Shown: one piece after another, positions 50,899 through 60,035 of the stretch | Numbering within the stretch: position 1 is the first letter of the stretch | Layout of the letters: each line of letters begins with the position of its first letter | Source: Pseudomonas gingeri | GTDB lineage: Bacteria > Pseudomonadota > Gammaproteobacteria > Pseudomonadales > Pseudomonadaceae | Direction: 5' to 3' | Length of the DNA: 64,000 nt | Assembly: GCF_013386115.1 (NCBI RefSeq) | Contig: NZ_JACAOR010000007.1 | Span: 644,702-708,701 of the forward strand | Notes under the pieces: generated by a model | Told to the model about the DNA's origin: nothing | The model's input: the letters and a program-made list of their open reading frames with translations, nothing else | Databases searched by the model: none | Translations under genes and position numbers: made by a program

Positions 50899-52212
50899 AT
50901 GTTCCAGCAGAAACACGCCCTGATCATTCTGCTCGCCAGCGGATTGGCTGCTTGCGGCGAAAGCTCCACCCTGTCGGTGTCCGATGGCACCGGCCCCTCG
51001 CCCAAGCTCCCGGAACCGAACAAGACCCTCTTTCCCACGGTCAATATCGCACCCGCCATCGGCTGGCCCCAGGGCACCAGGCCGGTGGCCGCTCCCGGCA
51101 CCCAGGTCGGCGCCTTCGCCGAGGGCCTGGATCATCCACGGTGGTTGTATGTCCTGCCCAACGGCGATGTGCTGGTGGCCGAGACCAACTCGCCCCCCAA
51201 GCCCGATGACAGCCAGGGGATCAAGGGCTGGATCACGGGCAAGGTGATGGGCAAGGCCGGGGCCGGGGTGCCCAGCGCGAATCGCATCACCCTGCTGCGC
51301 GACAGCAATCACGACGGGGTCGCGGAAACCCGCACGACCTTTATCGAGCGACTCAACTCGCCCTTCGGCATGACGCTGGTGGGCAATGACCTGTATGTCG
51401 CCGACACCGATGCCTTGCTGCGCTTTCACTACGAGCCCGGCGCAACCACGATCAAGGAACAACCGGAAAAGGTCATCGACTTGCCTGGCGGCACCCTCAA
51501 TCACCACTGGACCAAGAATGTCATCGCCAGCCAGGACGGGAAAAAGCTCTACGTCACCGTCGGTTCCAACAGCAATGTCGGCGAAAACGGCCTGGACAAG
51601 GAAGAAGGTCGCGCCGCGATCTGGGAAGTCGATCCGGCCACCCACAGCCACCGGATCTTCGCCTCCGGCCTGCGCAATCCCAACGGCCTGGCCTGGGAGC
51701 CACAGAGCGGCAAACTGTGGACCGCGGTGAACGAGCGGGACGAGATCGGCAGCGATCTGGTGCCGGACTACATCACCTCGGTGAAGGACGGCGGGTTCTA
51801 TGGCTGGCCCTACAGCTACTATGGCCAGCACGTGGATGTGCGGGTATCGCCTTCGGACCCGGCGATGATCGCCAAGGCCATCGCCCCGGATTACGCCGTC
51901 GGGCCGCATACGGCGTCCCTGGGACTGACCTTTGCCGAAGGCAGCAGACTCCCGGCGCCGTTCACCCAGGGTGCCTTTATCGGCCAGCACGGCTCCTGGA
52001 ACCGCAAGCCCCACAGCGGCTACAAGGTGATCTTCGTACCTTTTGCCGCTGGCAAGCCCAATGGGCAGCCCGTGGATGTGCTGACAGGCTTTCTCGACAA
52101 GGATGAAAACGCCATGGGCCGCCCGGTCGGGGTCGTGATCGACCAGCAAGGCGGCTTGCTGGTGGCGGACGATGTCGGCAACAAGATCTGGCGGGTGTCC
52201 GCCAGCAAATGA
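50899..52212 (+). CDS. PQQ-type soluble sugar dehydrogenase (sorbosone dehydrogenase family), lipoprotein
   Basis: 437 residues. The lipoprotein signal ends in ASGLAACGES, so the mature N-terminus is Cys20. A six-bladed beta-propeller follows: GLDHPRWLYVLPNGDVLVAE, RLNSPFGMTLVGNDLYVADT, ASGLRNPNGLAWEP, GQHGSWNRKPHSGYK. These are marks of YliI/SGDH-type aldose sugar dehydrogenases. Binding of PQQ and calcium is expected from the family, but I cannot test it here. It lies 73 bases after the preceding hypothetical gene, with its own SD-like GGAG. Confidence 0.86.
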   Translation: MFQQKHALIILLASGLAACGESSTLSVSDGTGPSPKLPEPNKTLFPTVNIAPAIGWPQGTRPVAAPGTQVGAFAEGLDHPRWLYVLPNGDVLVAETNSPPKPDDSQGIKGWITGKVMGKAGAGVPSANRITLLRDSNHDGVAETRTTFIERLNSPFGMTLVGNDLYVADTDALLRFHYEPGATTIKEQPEKVIDLPGGTLNHHWTKNVIASQDGKKLYVTVGSNSNVGENGLDKEEGRAAIWEVDPATHSHRIFASGLRNPNGLAWEPQSGKLWTAVNERDEIGSDLVPDYITSVKDGGFYGWPYSYYGQHVDVRVSPSDPAMIAKAIAPDYAVGPHTASLGLTFAEGSRLPAPFTQGAFIGQHGSWNRKPHSGYKVIFVPFAAGKPNGQPVDVLTGFLDKDENAMGRPVGVVIDQQGGLLVADDVGNKIWRVSASK

Positions 52213-52279
52213 GCCATCGCCACCCAACCTCAGGGGCGGGAACGACCGGGGAATACTTGCCCTGGACTGCGGCGGGAGG

Positions 52280-52930
52280 TCAGACCACCTCGTGGATGCC
52301 TCCCGTCCTGATGCCCTTGTTCCATAGCTGGCTGGTCAGCCAGCCGTCCTTCGCGCCCCTCGACCTCGGGTCTGCCGCCACCGCCCCCAGGTCGATGATG
52401 CCGCCGAAGTTGGCCTTGTCGAGGAAATAGGTGGCGCCCAGCATGCGAGGCCCCTTCTGGTCCTCGTTCACATAATCGATGGCACTGCTCATGTAATGGT
52501 GGGCGGCATTTTTCAGCGAGCTCGAGTTGTTCATGAGCCCGTTGAGCTGCTCCATCTCTTCATGGCTGAGCGAACCGTGGGTATCGAGGACCCGCAACAG
52601 GCCATCCGCCCCGACCGTAAAACCGAAGGACTTGCCTGCCAGGTTCTCGCCCAGCGAGCTCTTGAAGTCATTGAACACCGAGCGCAGGCCGATAGTGGCC
52701 GCGCCCAGTTGTTCCTGCGCCTGCAAGAACGCCTCGGAGTGGGTATTGAGCTGCGCCAGCCGTGTATCGACATTGGCTTTGATCCGCGCCTGGGTCTCGG
52801 CCTCTTCCGCAGCCGTAGGCGCCACGTGCGCAATCGTGACGGACTGGCCCGGCACGTCAGCGGGGGTGAGGGGTTTCGCAGCCAACGAGGGCAGAGAAGC
52901 GAACGAGCTGCCCGGGATACTGATACCCAT
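52280..52930 (-). CDS. Hypothetical protein with Ser/Ala/Pro-rich N-terminus
   Basis: 216 residues, no Sec signal or membrane span. The first 40 residues are rich in Ser, Ala, Pro and Val (MGISIPGSSFASLPSLAAKP), then a helical stretch rich in Ala, Glu and Gln follows. The C-terminal half contains a possible calcium-like or EF-hand-like region (LSHEEMEQLNGLMNNSSSLK, then AAHHYMSSAIDYVNEDQKGP). N-termini like this are seen in type III or flagellar secretion substrates, but the link is only compositional. No secretion genes are nearby. Confidence 0.55.
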   Translation of the reverse strand: MGISIPGSSFASLPSLAAKPLTPADVPGQSVTIAHVAPTAAEEAETQARIKANVDTRLAQLNTHSEAFLQAQEQLGAATIGLRSVFNDFKSSLGENLAGKSFGFTVGADGLLRVLDTHGSLSHEEMEQLNGLMNNSSSLKNAAHHYMSSAIDYVNEDQKGPRMLGATYFLDKANFGGIIDLGAVAADPRSRGAKDGWLTSQLWNKGIRTGGIHEVV

Positions 52931-52999
52931 GAGTCACATCCATGTTGTCGGGTGGTACTCCTTGTAACGGCAACGATACAAATAACTTGAACGTGGGGC

Positions 53000-53662
53000 C
53001 TATCGCTTGCGACACAGGGTCAGGCCATCGCCTACGGGCAACAACGACAGATCTACTCGCGAGTCGTCCTTCAAGGCCAGGTTCAATGCCTGGATAGCCC
53101 GGGTGTCCTCGCTTTGCGCATCCACCTCCAGCACCCGGCCACTCCACAGGGTGTTGTCGAAAATCGCCAGGCCGCCGCTGCGCAACAGGCGCAAGGCGCT
53201 CTCCAGATAACGCGGATAGTTCGCCTTGTCGGCGTCGATGAACATGAGGTCGAAGGTCTCGCCCAGCCCTTGCCGCTCCAGTTCGGCCAGGGTATCGAGC
53301 GCCGGTGCCAGGCGCAGCTCGATCCGCCCGGACACACCCGCTTCCTGCCAGTAGCGCAAAGCCGTGGCATTGTAGTCGCCGGGAATGTCGCAGCAGAGCA
53401 ACGAGCCGCCCTCCGGCAGCGCCGACGCCATGCACAGGGCGCTGTAGCCCGTAAAGGTGCCGACCTCGAGCAGGCGCCGGGCGCCGGTCAGCCTGACCAG
53501 CAAGGCGAGGAACTGGCCCTGCTCGGGAGCCACCTGCCAGCGCGCCATGGGCAAGGCCTGGGTTTCATCGCGCAGGCGCTTGAGCAGCGGCGTCTCGCGC
53601 AGGGAAACGTCCAGCAGGTAGCCGTAGAGGGCATCGTCGAGCTTGAGGGTGCGAGCGGTCAT
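53000..53662 (-). CDS. Class I O-methyltransferase (caffeoyl-CoA type)
   Basis: 220 residues with the SAM-binding Rossmann fold: LLEVGTFTGYSALCMASALP (motif I region), then FDLMFIDADKANYPRYLESA with the metal Asp, and GGLAIFDNTLWSGRVLE. Bacterial relatives methylate catechols and other small hydroxylated compounds with Mg or Ca. GAGG lies five bases before the ATG. No partner genes are close. Confidence 0.9.
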   Translation of the reverse strand: MTARTLKLDDALYGYLLDVSLRETPLLKRLRDETQALPMARWQVAPEQGQFLALLVRLTGARRLLEVGTFTGYSALCMASALPEGGSLLCCDIPGDYNATALRYWQEAGVSGRIELRLAPALDTLAELERQGLGETFDLMFIDADKANYPRYLESALRLLRSGGLAIFDNTLWSGRVLEVDAQSEDTRAIQALNLALKDDSRVDLSLLPVGDGLTLCRKR

Positions 53663-53844
53663 GACAACCTCACAGAATCAGCGACCAGAGGCCTGTACGG
53701 CCAGTTCGTCAGTTCACATTCGGATGCCGGAAGTTCCTGGCCAAGGCGCTGTGACGAGTCATAGCCGCCATGGCCAGGAACAGCAACGCGGGACAGGGGC
53801 TTATGGCGCCGAAGTTGACCAGCAGAGCTGGCCGTACAGGGCCA

Positions 53845-54381
53845 TTAGGGATTGCGCGCCAGGTGTTCGGCCGGCAGCACGCGCTTGGCATTCAGGTAAG
53901 CCCGCTGCCAGTAGGCCTTGGACAGGCTGTCCAGCTTGACGGTGCCGCCGGTGGCGGGCGCATGGACAAAACGACCTTCGCCGACATAGATCCCCGCGTG
54001 GCTGACCTGGGAGCCGCCATTGGTCGCGAAAAAGATCAGGTCGCCGGTCTGCAGGGCATTCTGCGGCACATTCGGCGCACGCATCACGATCATCTCACGG
54101 GTCGAGCGTGGCAGGTTGATACCCGCCATGTCACGGTACACATAGCTGATCAGGCCGCTGCAATCGAAACCCGAATCCGGCGTATTGCCGCCCCAGCGAT
54201 AAGGCGTGCCGACCAGACCCAATGCCCGGAACAGGACGTCTTCGGCCTCCGGTGACGAAGGTTGCGGGGACGCGAAGACCACCGGACGGGCCACCGGCGC
54301 GGGCGGCGGCGGCGCATGGCTGGCACAGGCACCGAGCAACGCGGTGAGGGCGATAAGGGCGATACGGGCCGAGGTCGACAT
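53845..54381 (-). CDS. NlpC/P60 (C40) peptidase lipoprotein 1
   Basis: 178 residues from ATG 54381 (MSTSARIALIALTALLGACA); the longer frame to 54435 lacks a good start. The lipobox is LLGAC. The peptidase domain has Cys in GFDCSGLISYVY, His in SHAGIYVGEGRFVHAP, and the third polar residue His in that last block. It should cut peptide bonds in peptidoglycan stems (D,L-endopeptidase) at the outer membrane. It is a paralogue of the gene at 54613 and lies downstream of it. Confidence 0.88.
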   Translation of the reverse strand: MSTSARIALIALTALLGACASHAPPPPAPVARPVVFASPQPSSPEAEDVLFRALGLVGTPYRWGGNTPDSGFDCSGLISYVYRDMAGINLPRSTREMIVMRAPNVPQNALQTGDLIFFATNGGSQVSHAGIYVGEGRFVHAPATGGTVKLDSLSKAYWQRAYLNAKRVLPAEHLARNP

Positions 54382-54424
54382 GTGCAGAAATCCTGACTGA
54401 ATGCGGCTTGCTCTGCCGTGGCGT

Positions 54425-54460
54425 AAAGAAATCAAAACCGCGCAAGCAGGCTTGCGCGGT
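54425..54460 (-). terminator. Terminator between the two C40 genes
   Basis: ACCGCGCAAG and CTTGCGCGGT pair over a four-base loop. The minus strand then reads TTTTGATTTCTTT. It would end the transcript of the gene at 54613. Confidence 0.75.
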
Positions 54461-54612
54461 CAGACACTCAACAATATGTCAGGATTCTAGCGGCTATGGG
54501 CCAAACTTCAAGTATCACTTTAACTTCGGACATTTTTTGTACAGTCCTGCCAACCCTGCTGATTGGCATTTGGCCATCAGCGATGGCCGATGGCACTGAA
54601 ACGTCCGAACGA

Positions 54613-55248
54613 TTACTTGTTGCTGGCCGTGACCGTGGTAGGAGCCATTGCCAGGGCGCGCTTGGCTTCAATGAAGGTCTTGCTCCAGTAGCTGTCGCCC
54701 AGGCTATCGACCCGGACGCCACCGCTGCGGCGGCTGCTGGAATGGATGAACTGGTCATCGCCCAGGTAGATCCCGGCGTGGCTGACACGACCGCGACGAC
54801 CATTGGTGGCGAAGAACAACAGGTCACCCGGCTTGAGCTTGTTGCGAGCAACCAGAGGCGCCTTCACGTTGATCATCTCACGGGTGGAACGCGGCAGATC
54901 CAGGCCCGCTTCCTCACGGAACAGATAACCGATGAAGCCGCTGCAGTCAAAACCGGAACTCTCGTTGGTACCGCCGAAACGGTAGCGGGTGCCGATCAGG
55001 GACATGCCGCGCTCGAGAATGCTGTCGGCCAGGACTGGCAACTGATAAGGCTTGCTGTCGGCGAACTCGGCGAGCTCTTTCTCGGTGGCCAGCTCATCGT
55101 CCAGTACGGCCGAGGATTTGACGCCAGAAACCGAAGCAACCTTGACTGAATTTTCTACCTGCTGTTGCGAAACCGGCGTATGTGCCGCGCAACCAAAAAG
55201 CAGGGTAACAAGTGCGAGAGGCACGAGGGGTGCGAAGCGATTTAGCAT
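54613..55248 (-). CDS. NlpC/P60 (C40) peptidase lipoprotein 2
   Basis: 211 residues from ATG 55248 (MLNRFAPLVPLALVTLLFGC), lipobox LLFGC. The catalytic Cys is in GFDCSGFIGYLF and the His in SHAGIYLGDDQFIHSS. A linker of about 50 residues separates the lipid anchor from the peptidase domain, longer than in the paralogue at 53845. The core block PRSTREMI is shared. Probably a cell-wall hydrolase acting at septation or during growth. Confidence 0.9.
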   Translation of the reverse strand: MLNRFAPLVPLALVTLLFGCAAHTPVSQQQVENSVKVASVSGVKSSAVLDDELATEKELAEFADSKPYQLPVLADSILERGMSLIGTRYRFGGTNESSGFDCSGFIGYLFREEAGLDLPRSTREMINVKAPLVARNKLKPGDLLFFATNGRRGRVSHAGIYLGDDQFIHSSSRRSGGVRVDSLGDSYWSKTFIEAKRALAMAPTTVTASNK

Positions 55249-55479
55249 GGGCACGACCGTGGCTGAATTGTTAGAAGCCGTGACTATGCCCTCTATCACC
55301 CTCATTTGCAAATTTTATGGGACAAGATGTGACTCGCTCACATCCTGAAAACATCTAAGGACTTAATACCCGAACGGATCGCGCGCGCCAGAAAAATGCT
55401 TTTGGCGTGGGTTTCGTGGCGTCTGGAATTTGGCGAAAAATCGCTTGCAGCCCGCAATATTAGGGGCTTTACCTGTCGT

Positions 55480-56184
55480 TTACCAGCCCAGGGTTTCTTT
55501 CAGGAAGGGAATGGTCAGCTTGCGCTGAGCCTGCAAAGAGGCCTGGTCGAGACGCTCGAGCAGTTCGAACAGCGCACTCATGCTGCGGGTACCACGAGTC
55601 AGGATGAAATGTCCTACTTCGTCGGTCAGGTGCAGGCCGCGTCTTGAAGCACGCAGTTGCAAAGCACGCAATTTATCTTCGTCGGAGAGGGGACGCATCT
55701 GGAAGATCAGGGCCAGGGTCAGGCGCGATTTCAGGTCCGCCAGCTTCACCGGCAATTCACGCGGCGAGGTCGACGCGGCAATCAGCAGGCGCCGACCGCT
55801 GTCGCGCAGGCGGTTGAACAGGTGGAACAGCGCCTCTTCCCAGTCCGCTCGCCCGGCGACCACTTGCAGGTCATCCAGGCAGACCAGTTCGTATTGCTCG
55901 AGGTTATCCAGCAACTCGACGCCGCGATCCATCAACTCGGCCAGCGGCAGGTAGACCGCCGGTTCGCCCAACTGCTCGAAACGCAGGCACGCCGCCTGCA
56001 ACAGGTGGGTACGCCCCACGCCGTCCTTGCCCCAGAGATAAATCAGGCTTTCGGTCCATCCGGCGTCGGCTTCGCATAGCCGCTCGACATAGCCGAGTGC
56101 AGCGGCATTGGCGCCTGGATAGTAGTTGATGAAGGTAGCGTCATCACGCAGACGCACACCTAGGGGCAGCTGAATCGGTTTCAT
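55480..56184 (-). CDS. hda: DnaA regulatory inactivator Hda
   Basis: 234 residues, similar to DnaA domain III. The P-loop region is LWGKDGVGRTHLLQAACL with Arg in place of the usual Lys, as is normal for Hda. The Walker B-like segment is ELVCLDDLQVV, and sensor I lies in RRLLIAASTSPREL. A clamp-binding start MKPIQLPLGVRL contains QLPLG, matching the beta-clamp motif. Hda, with the clamp, promotes DnaA-ATP hydrolysis. Synteny with PerM and DUF2066 genes and purMN is conserved in Pseudomonas. Confidence 0.93.
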   Translation of the reverse strand: MKPIQLPLGVRLRDDATFINYYPGANAAALGYVERLCEADAGWTESLIYLWGKDGVGRTHLLQAACLRFEQLGEPAVYLPLAELMDRGVELLDNLEQYELVCLDDLQVVAGRADWEEALFHLFNRLRDSGRRLLIAASTSPRELPVKLADLKSRLTLALIFQMRPLSDEDKLRALQLRASRRGLHLTDEVGHFILTRGTRSMSALFELLERLDQASLQAQRKLTIPFLKETLGW

Positions 56185-56359
56185 GCTGACTGAACAGTTC
56201 TAGGGAACCGTTAGTGGCCTCTGTGTAAAGTTTGCAAAGTTTATACCCGTGACGCCGGGCGCACAATGCAACAGACCACAAGCAAAATCAAAGGTTTGCG
56301 TTGACCGATGGGATTAGCGGGATAACCGCGTGGTCAAAAATGACACAAATCACCACGGG

Positions 56360-56430
56360 AGCGCGGCTTGCCTGCAATGGCCCGACAGGGCCATTGAACG
56401 CTTCGCGGGCAAGCCCGGCTCCTACAGGGG
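56360..56430. repeat. REP pair upstream of the PerM-like gene end
   Basis: GCGGCTTGCCTGCAATGG and CGCGGGCAAGCCCGGCTCCT face each other. The second is a full REP core with a CCTACA end. It lies downstream of the stop of the AI-2E transporter gene. Confidence 0.7.
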
Positions 56431-56437
56431 AACCGCG

Positions 56438-57511
56438 TCAGAGGTCAGGATCTTCCTGCCCGCCGTACATATCCGACTCCTTGTACAGGTCATGGACATG
56501 CCGCACCAGCACCATGATCACCGCCGCCACGGGCAACGCCAGCAGCACACCGGTAAAGCCGAACAGCTCGCCCCCGGCGAGGATGGCGAAAATCACCGCG
56601 ACCGGATGCAGGCCGATACGATCGCCCACCAGCAACGGCGTCAGCACCATGCCCTCCAGGGCCTGGCCGATCATGAACACCGCGACGATGCCGATCATTG
56701 GATACAGGTCGCCGCCGAACTGGAACAGGCCGGCAATGATCGCCGCACCAATCCCGATGACGAATCCCATGTACGGCACGATGGCCGCCAGGCCGGCGAG
56801 CAGGCCGATCAACAACCCCAGTTCCAGGCCGACCAGCATCAATCCGCCGGCGTAGATCACCCCGAGTGCCAGCATCACCAGCAACTGGCCGCGCACGAAA
56901 GCGCCGAGCACGCCATGACACTCATCGGCCAAAGCGACGATATGCCCCTCCTGCTGACGCGGCAGCAGGCTGCGGATCTTGGCCATCATCAGGTCCCAGT
57001 CCCGCAGCAGGTAGAAGCTCACCACCGGGATCAGCACCAGGTTGGCCAGCCAGCCCATCAACGCCAGGCTCGAGGCCGTCGCCTGGGACAGGACCACGCC
57101 GACGATATCGGTGGTCTGGCCCATGTGCTCGCTGATGGCGGCCTTGACCTTGTCGAACTTCCAGAAACCGTCCGCCAGGCCGAACTTGTGCTGCGCCCAG
57201 GGCATGGCCGTGTGCTGCAGCCAGTCGAGCATCTGCGGCGCCAGCTCATAGAGCCGGAACAGCTGCTTGGCCAGCATCGGCACCAGCACCAGCAACAGGG
57301 TCATCAGGATCAGGCTGAACAGGGCGAAGACCGCCACCACGCCCCAGGTCCGCGACAGGCCGAACTTCTCCAGCCGGTCGACCACGGGATCGAACATGTA
57401 GGCCAGCAGGATGCCCACCAGGAATGGCGACAATATCGGGTGCAGCAAGTACACAAGCACGCACAGCAGGATCGCCGCGCCAAGCCAAATCCATCGACGG
57501 GTGTCGGTCAT
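56438..57511 (-). CDS. AI-2E family transporter (PerM/TqsA-like)
   Basis: 357 residues from ATG 57511 (MTDTRRWIWLGAAILLCVLV). Eight membrane helices with a large loop, and the family segments LIPVVSFYLLRDWD and GFTGVLLALPVAAVIMVLVR. Members transport autoinducer-2 or, more often, unknown organic ions. A longer frame to 57739 overlaps the DUF2066 gene on the same strand and lacks a start signal. Position next to hda and purM is conserved (the perM locus). Confidence 0.87.
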   Translation of the reverse strand: MTDTRRWIWLGAAILLCVLVYLLHPILSPFLVGILLAYMFDPVVDRLEKFGLSRTWGVVAVFALFSLILMTLLLVLVPMLAKQLFRLYELAPQMLDWLQHTAMPWAQHKFGLADGFWKFDKVKAAISEHMGQTTDIVGVVLSQATASSLALMGWLANLVLIPVVSFYLLRDWDLMMAKIRSLLPRQQEGHIVALADECHGVLGAFVRGQLLVMLALGVIYAGGLMLVGLELGLLIGLLAGLAAIVPYMGFVIGIGAAIIAGLFQFGGDLYPMIGIVAVFMIGQALEGMVLTPLLVGDRIGLHPVAVIFAILAGGELFGFTGVLLALPVAAVIMVLVRHVHDLYKESDMYGGQEDPDL

Positions 57512-57548
57512 GGACGATTCCAGCCTTATATATAGAAGGAAAGATGAA

Positions 57549-58601
57549 CTACCAACGGAAACGCAACTGCGGTGTCGGTGCCGGCGGCACCGCGGGAGTC
57601 GCGGGAGTCGCCGCGGGATCGCTGACCGCCGCAGGCGCCGGCGCTTCACCCGGCGGTACCTCCAGCAACTTCGCCAGCCCCAGTTGTGCCCGTAGCTGCT
57701 GCGCGCTGCCGCTGACCTGATAGACGATCCGGTCGCCATCCACGCTCAGCGGCCGACCGCCAAAAGGTTCGAGCAGATGCCCCAGCGCCGCATAGCGCTC
57801 CAGGTTCATGCCCTGCACTTCCAGCAACTGCTCCGTCGCCGTACCGGGCTTGGCGGCAAAGCGCGGAGCCAGGCGCTCGCTCACCGCCAGCAGCACGGCA
57901 TCGGCCAGGGCCGCGGTGTCCGCGCCCTGGGCCGTGCCCTGCTCCTTCTGGTCGCCCAGCCAGAGGCGCCATTTCGCCTCCCACTGCGTGCCATTCTGAT
58001 GGGCGTGCACGGCGAGCAGGGCGTCGGCGCCATAACGCTCGGACGCCGCATGCAATGGCGAGGAATCGGAGCCTTCGAGGTTCTTGGCGGTCGCGACGAT
58101 CTGTTCATCCAGGTCGGCCAGGGGCAGGCGCAGTGGCAGGCCACGATGCTGCGCGGCACGGCGTAGCGGCTCGGCGGCCGACTGCCCATCGCCCACCAGG
58201 CTCGAACCCTCGGTGGAATCGCTCAGCCACCAGCCGAGAATCGACGGTCGATTGCTGCCCCACAGGGCCAGCCCGGCACCACGCAAGGCGCGATCGGTAC
58301 TCACCGGATCGAAATCCACCTGCAGGCTCTGCGGCGGCCCGGCGTCGTAGCCGTACTGGCTGATGATCTGCTGCGGATCCTTGCGCACCTCGGCCAGCCC
58401 CGGGCTCTGCGCCGCCTTGGGATCGCCGGTGAGGCGCAGCACCAGGGTTTCCAGCGCGCGCTGGGTGGCCTGGTTACGCTCATCGGGGGTCTGGCTGCTG
58501 ACCGGCTCGCGGACCTGGTACAGACCGTTCAGGGTTTCGGCATGAATCGCCAGGCTCAGCAGGGAAAGACAACCGACACTCAGTAATTTGAACAAACGCA
58601 T
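57549..58601 (-). CDS. DUF2066-domain protein, exported
   Basis: 350 residues from ATG 58601 (MRLFKLLSVGCLSLLSLAIH), with a signal peptide ending near AIHA-ETLNG. A DUF2066 domain follows (LYQVREPVSSQTPDERNQAT through the conserved GWWL segment). The C-terminus is a Pro/Ala-rich tail (TPATPAVPPAPTPQ). Function unknown. It is linked to purM and the perM-like gene in gammaproteobacteria. GGGAA lies nine bases before the ATG. Confidence 0.85.
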   Translation of the reverse strand: MRLFKLLSVGCLSLLSLAIHAETLNGLYQVREPVSSQTPDERNQATQRALETLVLRLTGDPKAAQSPGLAEVRKDPQQIISQYGYDAGPPQSLQVDFDPVSTDRALRGAGLALWGSNRPSILGWWLSDSTEGSSLVGDGQSAAEPLRRAAQHRGLPLRLPLADLDEQIVATAKNLEGSDSSPLHAASERYGADALLAVHAHQNGTQWEAKWRLWLGDQKEQGTAQGADTAALADAVLLAVSERLAPRFAAKPGTATEQLLEVQGMNLERYAALGHLLEPFGGRPLSVDGDRIVYQVSGSAQQLRAQLGLAKLLEVPPGEAPAPAAVSDPAATPATPAVPPAPTPQLRFRW

Positions 58602-58976
58602 GGAAAATTCCCGACAGGCAGAAAACGGCGTGAAAGACCGCATGAATACAAAGGGACAGGCGTGTGACCACAGCGCAGTGCCATCATTCATACCGGCATT
58701 GAAAGTTTTTCCGCCGTCATAAAGACAGCGATTGATAAAGCTATACCTTATACAGCCGTGCCCGATGCGGCCAGCGCCACCGTTCAGGGATTTTTTAACG
58801 GATATCGCCCTGCCCGTCGGCCCGAGGATGGCCGCTGCTGCTCAAGCCTGATAAAATCGCGCGCCTTCGCAGACCGGCAATGACCGGACACCCGGAAAGA
58901 ACGATTTGTGCCGTTCCTTCCCGTGGTCCCGTCGCTCCCGGTCGATACCCCTGAATCCCCCCTAAAGGCCTGGATC
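58602..58976. promoter_or_regulatory. Divergent promoter region of DUF2066 and purM
   Basis: 375 bases without a gene. AT-rich patches lie at about 58716-58755 and 58789-58803. A possible -10 (TAAAAT at about 58849) points toward purM. A GC-rich leader of about 120 bases precedes the purM ATG. No known riboswitch motif or PurR box is evident. Confidence 0.4.
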
Positions 58977-60035
58977 ATGAGCAAGCAACCCTCCCTGAGC
59001 TACAAGGACGCCGGTGTAGACATCGACGCCGGTGAAGCATTGGTCGAACGCATCAAGAGCGTGGCCAAGCGCACTGCGCGCCCGGAAGTCATGGGCGGCC
59101 TGGGCGGTTTTGGCGCCCTCTGCGAGATCCCGGCCGGTTACAAGCAGCCGGTCCTGGTCTCCGGCACCGACGGTGTCGGCACCAAGCTGCGCCTGGCTCT
59201 GAACCTGAACAAGCACGACAGCATCGGCATCGACCTGGTCGCCATGTGCGTGAATGACCTGGTGGTCTGCGGCGCCGAGCCGCTGTTCTTCCTCGACTAC
59301 TACGCCACCGGCAAGCTCAACGTCGATACCGCCGCCCAGGTGGTCACCGGCATCGGCGCCGGTTGCGAACTGTCCGGCTGCTCCCTGGTCGGCGGCGAAA
59401 CCGCTGAAATGCCGGGCATGTACGAAGGCGAAGACTACGACCTGGCCGGCTTCTGCGTCGGCGTCGTGGAAAAAGCCGAGATCATCGACGGCTCGAAAGT
59501 CGCCACCGGGGACGCCCTGCTCGCCCTGCCATCGTCCGGACCGCACTCAAACGGCTACTCGCTGATCCGCAAGATCATCGAAGTCTCCGGTGCCGACATC
59601 GAAAACACCCAGCTCGACGGCAAGCCGCTGGCCGACCTGCTGATGGCGCCAACCCGGATCTACGTCAAGCCATTGCTCAAGCTGATCAAGGACACCGGCG
59701 CGGTCAAGGCCATGGCCCACATCACCGGCGGCGGCCTGCTGGACAACATCCCGCGCGTCCTGCCAAAAGGCGCCCAGGCCGTGGTCGACGTGGCCAGCTG
59801 GCAGCGTCCGGCGGTCTTCGACTGGCTGCAGGAAAAAGGCAACGTCGACGAAACCGAAATGCACCGCGTGCTGAACTGCGGCGTCGGCATGGTCATCTGC
59901 GTCGCCCAGGAACACGTTGAAACCGCCCTGAAGGTCCTGCGTGAAGCCGGCGAACAGCCATGGGTCATCGGCCAGATCGCCACTGCCGCCGAAGGCGCTG
60001 CCCAGGTCGAGCTGAAGAACCTCAAGGCTCACTGA
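58977..60035 (+). CDS. purM: Phosphoribosylformylglycinamidine cyclo-ligase (AIR synthetase)
   Basis: 352 residues from ATG 58977 (MSKQPSLSYKDAGVDIDAGE); the frame extending to 58908 has no support. Conserved marks are YKDAGVDIDAG, VSGTDGVGTKLRLA, GGETAEMPGMY and ITGGGLLDNIPRVL. It catalyses the fifth step of purine synthesis. TGATG overlap with purN shows coupling. Confidence 0.97.
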   Translation: MSKQPSLSYKDAGVDIDAGEALVERIKSVAKRTARPEVMGGLGGFGALCEIPAGYKQPVLVSGTDGVGTKLRLALNLNKHDSIGIDLVAMCVNDLVVCGAEPLFFLDYYATGKLNVDTAAQVVTGIGAGCELSGCSLVGGETAEMPGMYEGEDYDLAGFCVGVVEKAEIIDGSKVATGDALLALPSSGPHSNGYSLIRKIIEVSGADIENTQLDGKPLADLLMAPTRIYVKPLLKLIKDTGAVKAMAHITGGGLLDNIPRVLPKGAQAVVDVASWQRPAVFDWLQEKGNVDETEMHRVLNCGVGMVICVAQEHVETALKVLREAGEQPWVIGQIATAAEGAAQVELKNLKAH

